Made by a program: the position numbers and the translations under genes
In this document: in pieces, positions 12,406 to 26,100 of the stretch
Layout: every line of letters begins with the position of its first letter
Position numbering within the stretch: position 1 is the stretch's first letter
The notes under the pieces: model-generated
Seen by the model: the letters and a program-made list of their open reading frames with translations, nothing else
Told to the model about the DNA's origin: nothing
Database searches by the model: none
NCBI GenBank assembly: GCA_013399875.1
Contig: VXAZ01010877.1
Coordinates: 310,001 to 374,000, forward strand
Length of the DNA: 64,000 nucleotides
From: Gymnorhina tibicen
Lineage: Eukaryota; Chordata; Aves; Passeriformes; Artamidae
Direction of reading: 5' to 3'

Positions 12406-15400
12406 TGAGTAAAAATTAAAATATGCTTGATCTCTAAGAAGGGTGAATGTAGAGATGTGGATAATTGTGCTGTGTTTTGCTGCCCACCACCGAAGGGTCT
12501 GGAGGAAAGAAAACATGATATAAGTCAGATAGCAATAGGGCTGAGCACTGCCTTCTCCTTCACTCCTGAAACACCGTCACAGAGACTGTGAAAGTCTTTC
12601 ACTTAGTATCTGTTAGCTTTCTGCTATACCCTACCCTATAGAAAGCTCTTTTCTATGTTAGTTACTAAATAAGATGAATATACCAATGGAGTTATTTAGT
12701 ACTGTTTCCTATTTATTGAAATCATGACTTTATGTCCTTAGAAGTCAATGAGAAATTGCCCATTGACAACACAGAGCAAGATCAAATCCCTGGGATATTC
12801 TTTCCTCCATCCTCTTAAAAGGAAACGGATCTGTTATATACAATATCTAGTTTTTATTATTATCTAGAGCTCATTTTTTCCCGTTATAGAAATAATACCA
12901 GATCCATATAATAGATATATGAAAAAGACTGCAATTCCTCCCACTGAAGAACGCTTGACGGGTGAGATGACTCTTCAAAGAGACAGGGAAATTTTTAAGT
13001 CTTTTCAAATGCTATTATTACAGTTATTCCACTAAGATGCTATATAAAAGATTTACCCAAGCAACTAGTCTGCTCATTATGACAAAGGTTTACCACTCCA
13101 GGGCTGGTTTATTGGGGGATATAATTTTTACCTATCTGTCAACTGAAGTTCAATAACTGAACAGTAAAGACACCATTATAACAGGCAGCTATATATTGAG
13201 TAGATAATAGAAATAGCTTATTAATATATTACTCTTTTTTTAAAAAGGTATTTACTTGTTTAGGACAATTTGTAATTTTCATTCACTGGACAGAATTTAA
13301 GCACCAACAGTTTAGTTTGTCACTCCTCTTACAAAAGGCTGTTCCTCATGTTCCTCACATTTACTTCTCAGAAAGTAAACTCATATTCACTTCTTTCTTT
13401 GTTTAAACAGAAACTTGGCAACACATCCAATTTCTGTAGGACAGATTAACCAACCTGCTTAGGGGAATGCCTTGCAAAATCAAAACAGACCTAAAAATAT
13501 CAAGAGCAAATATATCTCCTGGTAGAGAATTATATCCCTCTGCAGGAAACACCCCCAATTTCTTCACAGTGTTGTCACGAAATAAGGTTTCTTAGGTCTG
13601 GGGAAAAATAGCCCAACAGCAAGGAATGCATTTCTTCCAGCAAGCAGAAATGATGCTTTGCAACCCAGAGGTTTCATTCAGGGGTTTTTGCATCCTTCTG
13701 AGTAAACACTGTCACACCTCTGACACTACAAAATATTGTATGGGAAGATACAAAATGTATAAACAGGAAAACACTTCTTTTCAATGTGCAGAAGGAATCT
13801 TCCCAGGAGAAGTCATTGGAGAGCCATTTTTCAGTCTATGGAGAATGCTGAGGAAGTATATTATTAACAGTAAGAGATAAAAGCACTGGATCTACTCTAT
13901 TCAGCAACTGCAAAATTAGGTTAGCTTTGAAAAGCTTTACATATCAGAAAACGTGAGGTTCTTTCAATTTTGTTGAATGTACCTGTGTTTCTGTATGACA
14001 ACATAGAATAAACATAACAAATTGAATGGAATTTTTTAATTACTGCTTATTTCTGGAACCGCCAGTTCTTCAAATGAAGTTTTTATGTGAAACCTCATTA
14101 ATTATTACTTCTAGGGGTGGACACTTCTGAATGAAATATTATTAAGTTTTTTGTATTTTTACTGTGTGGAAAAGAAATGCATAGAGTAGTATTACTATAC
14201 CAGTAGTCATGATGATTTTTGGCGTGGAATAGGAAAATAATGTTTTGGTAGATTATACCTTTTATAAAACTGACTGGAAAAGAAACACTAACTTTCAGAC
14301 AAGCCTGCAGTTCAAGAAGAATATTTCAGTGCTAAATACAGTTTCAGCACGAATAATAATAATAATAAAAAGCCTACTGTTCTAATTAATCTAATTATCT
14401 GAGAAAAAAAAGTGCTTGGCACCCTTAGTGCAAAGAAAAGATGCTTTAAAGCCGTGAAATAACACCTTTGAAGTGGTTAGTTGGGGAAATCAATACGTAT
14501 AATGAAACAAATATATGCATTGAGTCTGTGATTTTAATGTCTAGACTCATTTAGAAAATTAATTTATAGATGTGCTCTGAAGTTCAGGGCTGAGACATTA
14601 GTGATGGAAGATATTTTTTTTAGCTGGGAGAATGAATGGGGTCTGAATGTGCTCATCCTTTACTGAGTGCTTGAGCAAAGTTATTCACGCTTGTGATGAT
14701 TGGTTTGTTTTGTCTTTATAGTTTGTACAGGAGCATTTGTTACTATGGGAGAAATATGTTACATTATGAGAAGGGTTTATAGAAGGTCCAAGAATTTTGA
14801 TGTATCTAGTCTTGAAAACCTTTGCTGTGTGGATCACAGACATGTTAGCAAGTCTCTCACATGGCATGCACTGGACCATGCTAAGTTTGTTGCTGTTGTG
14901 AATTGCAGAGTTTGGGTCTGTTTGACTACAAAGAGGGATTTGGGAAAAACAGCTTTCAGAAGGATCCTATACCTATGTATACTGTAATTAGGCCTGTGAA
15001 AGTGAGGGCATGTGAGGGTGTGATAATTATCCTTTTAAGAAAGGAAGAGTACAGCAGAACCTCACAACCTAGAAAGAATAAGATGAAAACTGAGAGATGC
15101 AGAAGACAGTGGGGATCTGTATGCAGAATTTGTCTCCTAGCAGAATCACCTGCCTATACTGGCATTTTTGTTAAATTCATTGGACTTTGAATAAATCTTG
15201 GGAAATTAAATCAAAGAATCAATGCTCCCTTTCTTTACAACTTTTTCTTTAAAACAGATTTCTGCAATTACAAAATTCCTCCCAATCCTCAGACTTCCAC
15301 TTGGGATTTTTTGATGCATAGCTATAGTCACTCATTTTCATTTAAGACAGATTTTTCTGGATGTGTTCTGATTTAACAAAGAAATATTTCCATTCCTTTC

Positions 15401-15749
15401 ATGAATCAGCAGCTGTTGCCATTCCTGACAGCTGGCTTAGTCAGGCTGAAGCACAAGCGTGTGTTCATTGGATGATACCTCATTTGTTAAATCATTTGAC
15501 TAGTCGTATTGATGAGTAATATCTCACATGCAATCCAAAAAAATCAGCAAACAAACTGTCAGTGGCAGTGCAAGCCATGAGCATGATCCACCAAAGCTGA
15601 TTACAGGAAATGTGAGATGCCGGCTCTGAGCACGCCTGAGGAGCTAATATAGGAAGCAGGAAGGGCACCAAATCCAAGGATCTGTATATGAAATTGATTG
15701 CTTCAAATTCAATGCACAAGCAGTGCTTAAAGCTTCCATTTTTTGCTTT
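12406..15749. other. Gene-free non-coding stretch
   Basis: Apart from the palindromic motif at 12741 and a short (AAT)n run at 14352-14369, no repeats stand out. Two 95-codon plus-strand frames overlap near 14700-15190 in different frames and have no family resemblance. The segment around 15380-15500 reads as mixed complex sequence with E-box-like CAGCTG words and could be conserved, but that cannot be judged from one genome. Confidence 0.6.
12741..12790. repeat. Relic of an old dispersed palindromic motif
   Basis: The bases 'gtcaatg' (12744-12750) and 'cattgac' (12761-12767) form a perfect 7-bp inverted repeat with a 10-base spacer. They are followed by 'gcaagatcaaatccc', which resembles the 'gatcaggccc'-like tail I associate with this old amniote repeat. 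It is the clearest of the copies in the window. The family identity is inferred, not established. Confidence 0.4.
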
Positions 15750-15802
15750 TTTCTTCTTCTTCTTCTTCTTCTTCTTCTTCTTCTTCTTCTTCTTCTTCTT
15801 CC
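15750..15802 (+). repeat. (TTC)n microsatellite
   Basis: About seventeen uninterrupted TTC units, preceded by T-rich and followed by C-rich pyrimidine sequence that ends in 'ccttacag' near 15822. The minus-strand reading gives a poly-Glu frame and the plus strand poly-Leu or poly-Ser frames, all artefacts. The tract is a GAA/TTC array, a class able to adopt triplex structure. Confidence 0.97.
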
Positions 15803-17717
15803 CCTTCCCCACCTCCCTTACAGAAAATTTTTTCATTCCGAATTTTTCTATGGTTCTGCTTCAGTGAAAAGAAACATTCAGCGTTCACAAAGCCAGGTGC
15901 TGAGGCAGCTATGGAAAACACGAGCAATATAGTTCTAGAGAAACCTGCAGGATGGGGTCTGGAGGAAAAATGACTCATTAGCTGGACAGAAGACATCACT
16001 TTATTTATATACAATGTCTTTGATCCCTCTCCCACTATTCTTCTATGCAGCTGTCCAACAGTACATATGAGCCACCTGAAGAACTCACAAACGCTCATTA
16101 GGTCCACATGGAATTAAAAAGCCCTGCTTTAGCTCCTAAATCCTGGGCAACATGTTAAATGTGTTCCATGTTCCCTAAATGCTTTTTGTTAGTCTGGCTT
16201 CCTAGGAAATGGAAGGCACACTGCCCTCACTGTCTGAAATGGATCCGGTGCCTCTCGCTTTAGAAGAAATTGGCTGAGATACGTTATTCTCCTAAGTTTC
16301 ATGAAGACATTAGATCCTACAGTACAATCTTTATTAGACACGATAGTCCATCCACATGAAAGCTGTGTGAATACAGATGTATGAACCCTCACACCTTACA
16401 GTAGAAATATCAAAGGACAAGACATAAATTCCTAAGAAAGAAGGCTTCCTCAGATTTTATTCTCATTAAATCTGGAGGCTAGCTGGAGTAGAAGACACAG
16501 CAAGTAAATTTAAGTGTTGAATATAAAAAGAAACAAACCCTGAAGTATTGGGATTTTCAAGTATTGGGATTTTTTCAACACATTAAAAAATTCCTATCAC
16601 CTGCGATTCAGGAGCAATTAGGCCAGTCTGAAATGCTTCTGAACCCCTAACCCAGACTGCTTTGGCCAGCTAAAGTTGCATGTTGCAGCTCTTGGAAGTG
16701 AATGAAGAAAAGTTCTTTTCTGTAGGTATCTCCACCCACCTTAGTCATGCAGTATGAGTAAAGACACCTGTAGCAGAATGTAAATAAGGCCATCTGATAA
16801 GGCTGTGTGTGACAGGAATTTTTAAACAGGAATGGTGGCCTCACAATGTCACTCTTCAGAGCTGGACTCTGGTGTTCACAGCCACAGATTTACTGTGTTA
16901 TAACGCCTTCTGGATTGTGATAAGTAATACACTTGCCAAAATATTTCTGACCGGCATCTCCAGCTTGGCAGTGTGCAGTGGGTGAAATTCAACTGTCTTT
17001 CCTCAGGCAATTCTCCACCTGGAGCAGCAGAAACGAGACATAAATTATTAGTCCACATTTCAATGCATTTTGGATAGAGCTTGCATTTTCAGAGTTTATA
17101 GCTTTCAGATGAAAACAGCTATGTGTTGCTGGGAAAGGGGCAAACAGTGTGTACCCATCAGATCAATCAGTAGCCCAGGAAAATCACTCTGCCTCCCTCT
17201 AGGTTTATGAAGCACAGGCACACAAAGCAAACTCTTCCCTATTCTTCCTGGGCAAGCATGTCTAGTCTCAGATTTAATCAAAGTGTTAATCCTAGGAGAT
17301 TTACACAGTAAGATATTGTATTCAGCTTTGAACATGAAACTACTGAGTGCCACAAATACCCGTTACCAGTAATATGTTCCCTGGGGATCCTCAAAGAAGC
17401 ACAGAATGTGGAATAAATGGGCTACTTATTGCCCTCAGTCACACCTGTGCGAGCCCTGCTAATTCAGATAACAGCACCTTAAACCAGGGGCACCAGGAGA
17501 GAGAGTGGATGGAAAATGTTAATGAGGCCAATAGCACTATAAATATTTCAAGGAAAAAACTGCTTGTTTGGAGTGCTCAATTATTTTGAGCTCTTTTGTT
17601 TTCCTTTTGATGGATTCTGGCAGATGCTGGTCATAATAAAATTTGCTAAAAAAAAAATCAATGGTCATTAATGGTAACAGAAGTTATTATTTACAAATGG
17701 GATTTATATAAAATCAG
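15803..17717. other. Gene-free non-coding stretch
   Basis: No gene is recognised. A 16-bp unit 'aagtattgggattttc' is tandemly duplicated at 16543-16574. Around 17395-17565 the sequence is complex and low in simple repeats, with a CACCTG E-box and a 'ctataaatat' MEF2-like word. This is compatible with a conserved non-coding element but unproven. Confidence 0.55.
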
Positions 17718-17925
17718 ATAATTGTTAAGGCTGAAAAGATCTTAATTGTTAAGGCTAAGATCACCAAGTCCAAGCTTTAACCCAGCACCACCATGTTCAC
17801 CTCTAAGCTGTGTTACCAAGACACATCTATTGAACACTTTGAGAGATGGTCATTCCACCACTGCCCTGGGCAGGCTGTCCCAATGTCTGACCACCTTTTC
17901 AGTGTAGAATTTTTTCCTAATGTAC
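17718..17925 (-). mobile_element. CR1 LINE 3' fragment
   Basis: In the plus-strand sense the block reads 'gttaaggctgaaaagatc', 'accaagtccaagctttaacc', 'ctgccctgggcaggctgtcc' and 'ttttttcctaatgt' in order. This is the reverse complement of a known CR1 3'-region layout, in which the 3' end lies at the left. The similarity fades after about 17925. A short direct duplication of 'aattgttaaggct' (17720s and 17740s) marks the left end. The copy is truncated and too diverged to encode anything. Confidence 0.75.
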
Positions 17926-18937
17926 AACACTCAGTTATCTATGGTGTGAAAAAAAAAAACCATGTGCAATCCACTTCATCTTAAGATGAAGGGAGCAAAT
18001 CTCTTGATGAAATAGAGACCAAGTCCTGCACCCCATTCAGAGTTTGCCCCATAGTGATTTACAGTGCTGGCTGTACATACGGTCCTCAGGTCACCTCCGC
18101 TGACTGCTCACTGGCAAGACGTCATCTGTTTACATGTGGACTGCTTCTTCTGACATGACTTGAAGTAGCACCCAAGCTTCTCTTGGCCCTGGATCTGTGT
18201 ATAAAATGGTTTCTACTGATTAACAGCACTATGGGAGGAACGGTTCCCATCCTCTAACACAGAGGGTATTGGGATCCATTAATTCTGCTTGAGATATCCA
18301 GGAGACTTTTTCTTGAAAAAAACTAACCAGATAACTTTCCACTGTCATATTCCATCTAACATATTTATTTTCCCTAGACAGACTCAGAAAGACTAGAAAA
18401 ACCAGAAAGACTCTTTCCTAGAAAGACTAAGACTAAAAAATGACAAAATTGAGGATCAGACAAAATAGGGAGCAATGCCATGGCTGTCATGGACAAAAAC
18501 TGACATGAGTAGGCAAAATCTCCCATGCCTCAAAAGATACTGTGACTGGAAACAGGAGGTAAGAAGAGGTTTTTGTTACATTTTTGGTCTTTGTCATGTG
18601 GTCACTCACTTCTCTTCTGGGAACATAACTCCATATTCCGATTTTGCAAACCATTGCCTGTTATTTACTCATTGCACAAAAGTACAGTGTAGTTTATTCA
18701 TATTCCCAAACTGTTTCCTAGTGAAGTGTAGGTTATGGACACATATTTTTTAATATTTTCTTTCTTTTAGTTTCTTGATACTAATAGGGCTCCCATCCTT
18801 TAAAGAATTTTACTGTTGTTGCTGGTTTTTTATGTAAACTATCAAACATTCTATCTGACTGTATACAACTCCCTGTACTAATGTCCTTGTCTGTAGAGGT
18901 AAATTTTCAAGTCACTGAGGCAATGTCTCTGCTAGTC
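17926..18937. other. Gene-free spacer between two CR1 pieces
   Basis: Contains a poly-A run at about 17948 and a degenerate purine-rich segment with repeated 'agaaagact' words near 18385-18435. No gene signal is visible. The two flanking CR1 copies are in opposite orientation and are separate insertions. Confidence 0.55.
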
Positions 18938-19072
18938 AATAATACAGAGTCAAGGCCAGCTTGGATGGGCCTTTGGGCAACCTGGTTTAGTGGAAGGTGC
19001 CCCTGCCCAAGGCAGGGTGTATGGAATCTGATGATCTTTAAGGTCCCTTCCAACCCATTCTGTGTTTCTGTG
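18938..19072 (+). mobile_element. CR1 LINE 3' end
   Basis: Reads through the diagnostic CR1 tail in order: 'tcaaggccagcttggatggg', 'ttgggcaacctggtttagtg', 'ggaaggtgcccctgcccaag', 'gatgatctttaaggtccc', 'ttccaaccca' and a terminal 'ttctgtgtttctgtg', the decayed octamer repeat. This is a short 5'-truncated insertion containing only 3' untranslated sequence. Confidence 0.93.
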
Positions 19073-22000
19073 AGATCTTGGTCACAGGCTGGAGCACTGA
19101 TCTGCAATCATCCATACTGCTCACCATGTTCCTTAGATGCTCTGGCTCCTGACAGTGAGCAGGGCAGCTGTACACAGGCAAAATGCACCACACTACTTGC
19201 CCCAGGGCCAGAGACTAGTTCCCCGGCCTGTTTTATGTAACAGTGTAGTTGTAGCCTAGGATTACATCCTTTATTTTTGTCTTTTGATTTACATGAAACG
19301 TTTATCATTTGTATATGAAAAACAGAGTCTGAATAGGGGCTTTCTGATCTTCTCAACCACTATGACTATTTTGTCAAGCTAATGAAACTTTCCATTTGCA
19401 TATTTATGTATTTTGAATATTTTGAATTCCTAGGAACATTATGAAGAAACAAAGAGACAAAGAAAAATTCTTAAACTCTAGTATTTAACTCCAGATTTCA
19501 TTGTGTGTATAACACTTATAACCTGCTAGTTACTGTATGTAGTATAATATGTAGTCCACATTCATTTTCATAGCCAAATAGTGCCAGAAGTCTAAATTTC
19601 TGTGTAATGCTATTTTCATTGAAAGAAAATTCTCAAAATAAGTGTTTTGTAGAAGTACACTTACCTACCTGAAATTTCAGTTATATGTCAGATGCTATTT
19701 TGAATGTTAGAAATAATTATTTTGATTTCTCATTTCAGAATATTTTCTATAATTCATGCACATATATTCATATGCAAAAATGATAATAATAGCAAAAAAT
19801 GAAGCAAAATATAATTCACTCAGAAACATTTGCTTCAAAGCTGCAAATCAATTTGTTTTCATTTGAATGCAAAGTTGAAGTAATTTTGAATTGTGAGATT
19901 TTCTCATGGGATAGACTTGCTCAAATTTGACCAGCCATTCTAGGGATTTCAGAATCAGAGGGGAAAATGTTGAAATTAACATTTTAGTGGAAAATTGTAT
20001 AGCAACTTTTTAAACCTTGACTATATTCTTAAAATAAAAAAAAAATCAACCTAGTTTTCAGGGCTCTCACCAAGTGACATTTTTTACAGCTGTAGCGAAG
20101 TGTGGTTACTGATGGGCATTTTCTGGTTTTTTCCACCAAGAAATGAAGAGATCAGAATTAGTGACTTCTTAGAAAGTGTGATCTGAATCATTAAGAAAGG
20201 GTCAGTATTTATCTCAGTGTGCTGCTGAGTGTCTCCTCCTCAATTTCCAGAGGTGTCAAGCTCTCTCCCAAACTGTCAAATCAAACCCTGCTGACTGGTT
20301 ACCACGCCAGATATTAGCAACTTAATTATAGCAGCTAAACTTAGTACGTGCCTTGTCAGACCTTGACATATGTTCCACAGAAAACAATAAATAATGCCAA
20401 ACACATGCTTTCTATTTGTCAGCAATAAAAGAAATGCTTGTTACAATCCAGACATCAAGTGACAGTGCCAAAACCCCCTTCAGTAATATGTATACATTCT
20501 CCAAGCACTTTAAAACTCCATAAGCAAACATGCTCAGTGTCACACCAGTGTTCAGTTTACTAACTAGGTGATGCTTCAATATTCTTTCTGTGTAAATATT
20601 TCTTGTTTGGCTTTTATTTTTTTTTCCTTTTGAAAGAAAAGAGCTGAAGTTTAAAAAATGCAATCAGTGTTTCCTTTACCACTCTGTTAAAAATTAACAA
20701 GCCAATTTATTCTTTGGTAGAGCTTCATTGACCTTGGTAAATTTAAATCCAGGATGATGTTGGCCCATCAAGGAGAGTGGAAAATATTTGCAGTAAAACT
20801 TAAGAAACACACACATACCTGATTCACTTACATTGCTGCTCCCTGTTTGGTCAATGATCATTGAAAGGTTCCTCACAATTTGCAGAAAAAAAACCCCAGT
20901 GGTTAAACGAAATTCCAAATAGACCTGAGCAAATTCATTGTTTCAGCCTGTTTCAGGTGAAGCTAGTTTGAGATATGGGATTCAAGAATTATGCACTTAT
21001 TCAAGGAGAATCAAAAGCTCCACATCAACTGTATTAGAAAGAAAATAAAATAATTTAACTACTGCAAGCTAAATTTTTTTTCACCCCATTGTATTTAAAA
21101 ATCCTTTAAATAAGCCAATAACATGTAAAAGAAATCATATCCACAAGTACCAAATAAAAGGCCAGTGAAGTGAAGAGTGTTGAAGTGTCATCAGTATACA
21201 CAGGGCCAGATTCCTTTCCTTTATGATAGCGCATATTAAAGGATACCTTGGCAGGAGTTATGCCACGCTTACCTCAGTAACTCTGAAAACAGAAACCCCA
21301 AGAAATCTCAATCAGCAGCCATTCCCAGTGCCTTCCAACCCAGCTAATTCCTGGTTCTCATTTCTGGGATTATCATATCATTCTAACTGGCTAAATCAGT
21401 CATTGGGAAAGATAGGAATAAATACTAATTAAACACTGTTGCGACAATGAACTGCAGGGCTCTCTTCTCATTTCAACTACAGATACATTAATTAGTAAAG
21501 GTGACATTTCCTTAATATTACATAAGGACATTTTTTACCCTCTAGCTATGCACTGTCCTGTGTAAGTATTAGTGACTTTTCTGTGAAATGTGATTTTGAC
21601 TGCATGTCTGAAATGTAAACTCAAGAAAAACCTTTCCATCTCAGCAGCACAAAATAATGTGACAAACATGACCTCAGTCTCTAGGACAGGAAGAAAAAGC
21701 TGTAGATACCTTTCTGCTTGCATTTAATAAACTGGTTTAGGAATTAAGAAATAACATATTAGTCCCATCTCTTCCTAAATAAGTAGTGGATGTCCTTTTT
21801 TCCTGTTGTGAGAGATACAACAGGGGCTGCTTTCTCCTGCAGTTCTGTAGCAAGCTGCATAAGCTCTCCACCTATAAGAAACTAAGTTCAGGTACACCAA
21901 TCTCATGTGAAATCAATCCAGCATCTCTGCTGGATTTGCATCCTTTTGAGCTGAATGGATGTTTATGGACTACTCTGTTATGCCAGCTTTCAGAAAATGA

Positions 22001-23091
22001 TGTTTCACGAGTTGTCATATACGTGGAGAAAGTAAATGAGTCATGCCCATTCTGCCCACTAGTAGCGGCTGAAAGAATCTATCTCAGGCCTCAAGTCTGA
22101 GCACGGAAAAGCACACACTGGTGAGGCTTCAAGCATGGTGTGAAACACAGTTTTGAACCACAAAGGCCAATTTCTTACTAGCAAGACAATCCAACCTTAA
22201 ACATATGGGATGGGAGCAGCCTGGGTTTTCTCCAGGGTTTATTAGCTTATGTTTTATTCAAGAATTGAAACTGTCACAAGGATAAAGATGCAAGGAGTTC
22301 GAGGGGAAGGTTCAGAGCAGAAGCAAGAGGTGGTGGCTTGGGGTTGGTTCATGGAAAGCAGGAGAAAGAGAGGGAGAAAGTAACAGAAATAGAATTGCCT
22401 GCAAAATATCCGTTCTTTAGAGGAAATATGATGCTCTTCATTTCTTTGCATCTGTTAAAAACCAATATGAGTACATTTGACTTGTGCTTGTTAAAGATAA
22501 TTTGGAAAACAATCAAATTTAGTATGACTCTCAATTAGGAGAACATGTAAAAACGTGAGGATACATTAACAGGCTGCAGAGAAGCCTAAACTGAAAATGC
22601 CTAACTCAGGACCAAAATGAGGGACGGGTTCCACCCTGGGAACTGAAGTTTTATTGAACTTGGAATTCCTTAAAAGCCTTGCAGAAAATGAGGTATTTAT
22701 CATGCAAGGCAGTGACTACAGCTGGAAATCAATTCTGGAGACGCTTAATATGTTCAATTCCCATTGACATAAATGAAAATATAAATCAGGTTCTGACGAA
22801 TCTATTTCATTTAGATCCATTCTTCGACCATGTTACAGTTGCTTCAAAGTCCAAAGTGTGCCAAAAATTCTCTTTTCAATGCCAACTCTGTACAATAACT
22901 GCATTTTGTTGAACTTTATCATTTACATACATACATCTGCTCATAAACTGTGTATCTAGAAAAATCCACATGTATAGGATATATTACGAGCACTCCTACG
23001 AAGGGGTGATACTTGGTGCTTAATTTGTCCTGCTTTTCTCTCACATCAGTGTAGTACAATTTATGGAAAAATAATGTTGTTCTGGGGTGTG
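19073..23091. other. Gene-free non-coding stretch
   Basis: AT-rich sequence with no gene recognised. The segment around 20280-20430 is complex, contains few simple repeats and has TAAT-type words, so it could be a conserved element. A 104-codon plus-strand frame at 21786-22100 resembles nothing known to me. An old-motif relic lies at 22755-22796. Confidence 0.6.
22755..22796. repeat. Relic of an old dispersed motif
   Basis: The bases 'caattcccattgacataaat', with 'aaatcaggttctgac' shortly after, match the arm-plus-tail arrangement of the motif seen at 12741. The opposite arm is missing. The assignment depends on recognising a degenerate pattern. Confidence 0.3.
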
Positions 23092-23145
23092 TACATATAT
23101 ATATATATATTGTATATATGTATATATATGTATATAGATATATAG
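23092..23145 (+). repeat. (AT)n/(TATG)n low-complexity tract
   Basis: An alternating 'tatata' run interrupted by 'tgtatatatg' and 'tatagata' words. It is self-complementary, likely variable in length, and has no coding content. Confidence 0.93.
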
Positions 23146-26100
23146 TTACGCTGCTGATCTACCTATTTTGATAGAGCCACAAATGCAATTTTTCGGAATA
23201 AGCAACAAACATCCTTTCTCTGATAGTCAAAAAAAATAATGTGTGTTACTGGCTAACTGTGCCATTTTAGTACTGTGTGCTAAGGCTGGTGTTTACACAA
23301 ACAAACCAGTTTTGGTATACAAAACCAGCTAAAAGTGCTCATATATGTCTACATAGATAGCGACCTATAATTAAGTGCATGCTTTTAAACCAACTTCCTA
23401 ACATGGATCTTCAATTAGAGGTGGCAGTAGTTTTAATAAAGTGACATCACATTTCCGTTCTGAGAATTTTGTCTATTTGGCACTATAACGTCTCTCAACT
23501 CCAATATAATACATTTTTAATACTTCTAGGCTCATGTTGTGTTAGTACAGGGGGTCCTGATCCTGTGAACTTTTTTAACACATAGAGGTCCAGTGAGTAA
23601 CTTAAGTTTACTTAGAAGGAATAATATGGGTTACTTTCTCTCACATTGCTTATGTGAGAGACAGGGCTGCAAAACTGGACCCCTTCAGGGCTTGTCTGCA
23701 CTGCTTAACCTTAGAGTTTGCATAATTCACATCAAATCATTTGAACTAGTTTAACAACAAAAGAAATCTGTATTTAGTATGAGCTCTTCTGAAGGTTTTA
23801 ACTCAAAACTGATAGCCTAGTTTGATTTCCAAGCCCATGTACTTAGTTATCACTATCATTTTAAATATTCATTAACCTCAAATAGCCAGTATAAGACCAT
23901 ATGGTGTTATGATTTAAATGGAAGTGTTTTTTCTCTCTCTTTCTGTCCTTATGCTAATTTTGCTTAAAGACGGCCTAGGCTCAGTGTGGTCACCTTTATT
24001 GTTGCTAAAGAGATATCTTAGTTACGGAGGAAGAAGAGATCATTTAAGGTTATCCAGGTAAGATCACAATAACATATTCTGAACCATGACAATATTAGCC
24101 TGGAACACTTCCTCCTTAGTTATCAAAGTAATGCAAGATATAAATGGTGTGTTTTCCTATGCTCACAGCTCTCAGTGTGATCATTATTACAGATTTCTTT
24201 GCAAAAATTTATGAAAATGAATGAGTAGGTTTTCACAAGTTGTAAAACATTGTGAAACATTGTATCACTATACATTACAGCCATCTAAAATAGATTTTGA
24301 ACATTACTTAGACATATTCTAGATATTTATTATGATTTCTACTGCCTGAGTCAATTTTTATGAAATATCATCTTCCTTAGAGAGGATATAAAGTTTTCTA
24401 AGAGTTCAAAGCAAATCTACTATTGCTCTGTTTATTCTTTTGCTTTTAATGAGTTTTATAGTTCCAAAATAGTCTACTACTAATGATGGCAAAAATTCTC
24501 TTTATGAGCAGAAACAGGTGAACAAGTTGTTCTGATAGCTCATGATAACATTTTTTTGCAGAAAAATAACAACAAAATCCCCCTCATTTCACATTTAGAC
24601 AACAACTGTTGTCATAGATCCTGCACTGAACAGAGAAGAAAAAGATTGTCAATTTTGCAGCCTGACTGGCCCCCTTATTTTTCCTGTTCTAAGTTAGATA
24701 GTCATTTGGGATTTTTTCTTCTACCTATCACTGAAACTAGGATTGGGATTCAATTAGCAAAGCATGCATCTATTGTCAGTCTATTTTTTGTATTTCAAAA
24801 CATCCAGACTAGTCTTCAAATGCTCCTTTTAAATATCTTGGGTCTCTCATTGGCCACATCTCACATCTGCCTGCCCATATGGGTATCTTCTTTTTGGAAA
24901 GAAAGAAACCAATACAACTGTTTCATCCTTTATGTGCTGTAAATATATTGAACTGGCCTATGGGCTTTCACTGCAATTTGATATGTGGGAAAGGGATGTT
25001 TCTTTACTCATTTCTTCAAACCATTAGCTTTACTTCTGCTCTTGTTTCGTACTTCTTATGAAAAGAAGGATAATAATTTCCAGGAATCTGTACACCTGCA
25101 AATTGTTAGGATTGGAACAAGTTATAACTTTTATAATCTAAGTAATAGTCAGAAAATTATCTCTGATTTGAGTACAGAGCACCGTAAAACTGCAGAGACT
25201 TACAAAGTCCTAGAACAGCTATACCAAGATTTTCTTTAGCCTCCAGTAAAACTCCAGTATATGTGCTTTCTTCTTTCATAACCTGTAAAGAATGAATGGT
25301 CTAATCTTCTAAGATCTGTGCACAGTCCCTCTTGTTGGAAGGAAAAGGCAAGGTTGCAGAGTAACAACTGAATACAAAATTTGTCTTTCTCATCTATACA
25401 TTTACTTCTAAGGGTTCTGCATTTAATGGAAAGGAATAATGGAAAGGAATATATTGCTTTCTTCACTTTTCTTAAAATATTTTCTTATGGGACACTGCTC
25501 CATGTATAATGAAGTCTATCAATGATGATACCAGAGCAAATCACATCTTCCAGAGATCCACAAAATAATAGAAAAAAAATGTTGGAAGAGGCTATCCATC
25601 CATTTATTTTTGAGATTGAGGATCATCTTCGAGGAAAATCCTCTAAGTTTCTAAATCCATGACTTCTAAGAGTTATATCTTCTCCTACAAATATGTATAA
25701 AAGAGCAAGCTAGATTTTATCTCATTTTCTGAAGTTCTAATTAGGGCAAAACTTACAATGAAAATCTAGACAATCTTTATTCTTTACCAAAGAAGGAACA
25801 CAAGCATTTTTTATCCTATCACTTTCTTTTTACCATGTAATTTCTTTGTGGCAATACTTAAATAATAGCAGCATACTACTTAATTCTTGGAATATACTCT
25901 GTACCTAAGACATAGAATATGTATTTGGCGACACCTAGATTGACAAATGTTTGGTTTTGGTTTTTTAGTCCAGAAAATGATTTTTTCGTTGTTGTGGTTG
26001 ATATCCACTTACTACTATTTCCAACTGTAATACTCAGTTCAGTAGTGCTAGTCGTGGTTCTATTTGTTTGCAGCATGGACTATACCATGATCCATAGATG

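Noticed and set aside
12190..12516. 108-codon Phe/Ser/Leu-rich minus-strand frame resembling membrane segments
   Set aside because: The hydrophobic run is the complement of the purine microsatellite.
15727..16107. 126-codon minus-strand frame with a poly-Glu tail
   Set aside because: The acidic run is the translation of the (TTC)n microsatellite, and the rest resembles nothing.
25540..25660. Possible CR1 tail ('aataatagaaaaaaaatgttg' region)
   Set aside because: A loose likeness to a CR1 3' end only, with no order of further CR1 blocks; too weak to call.
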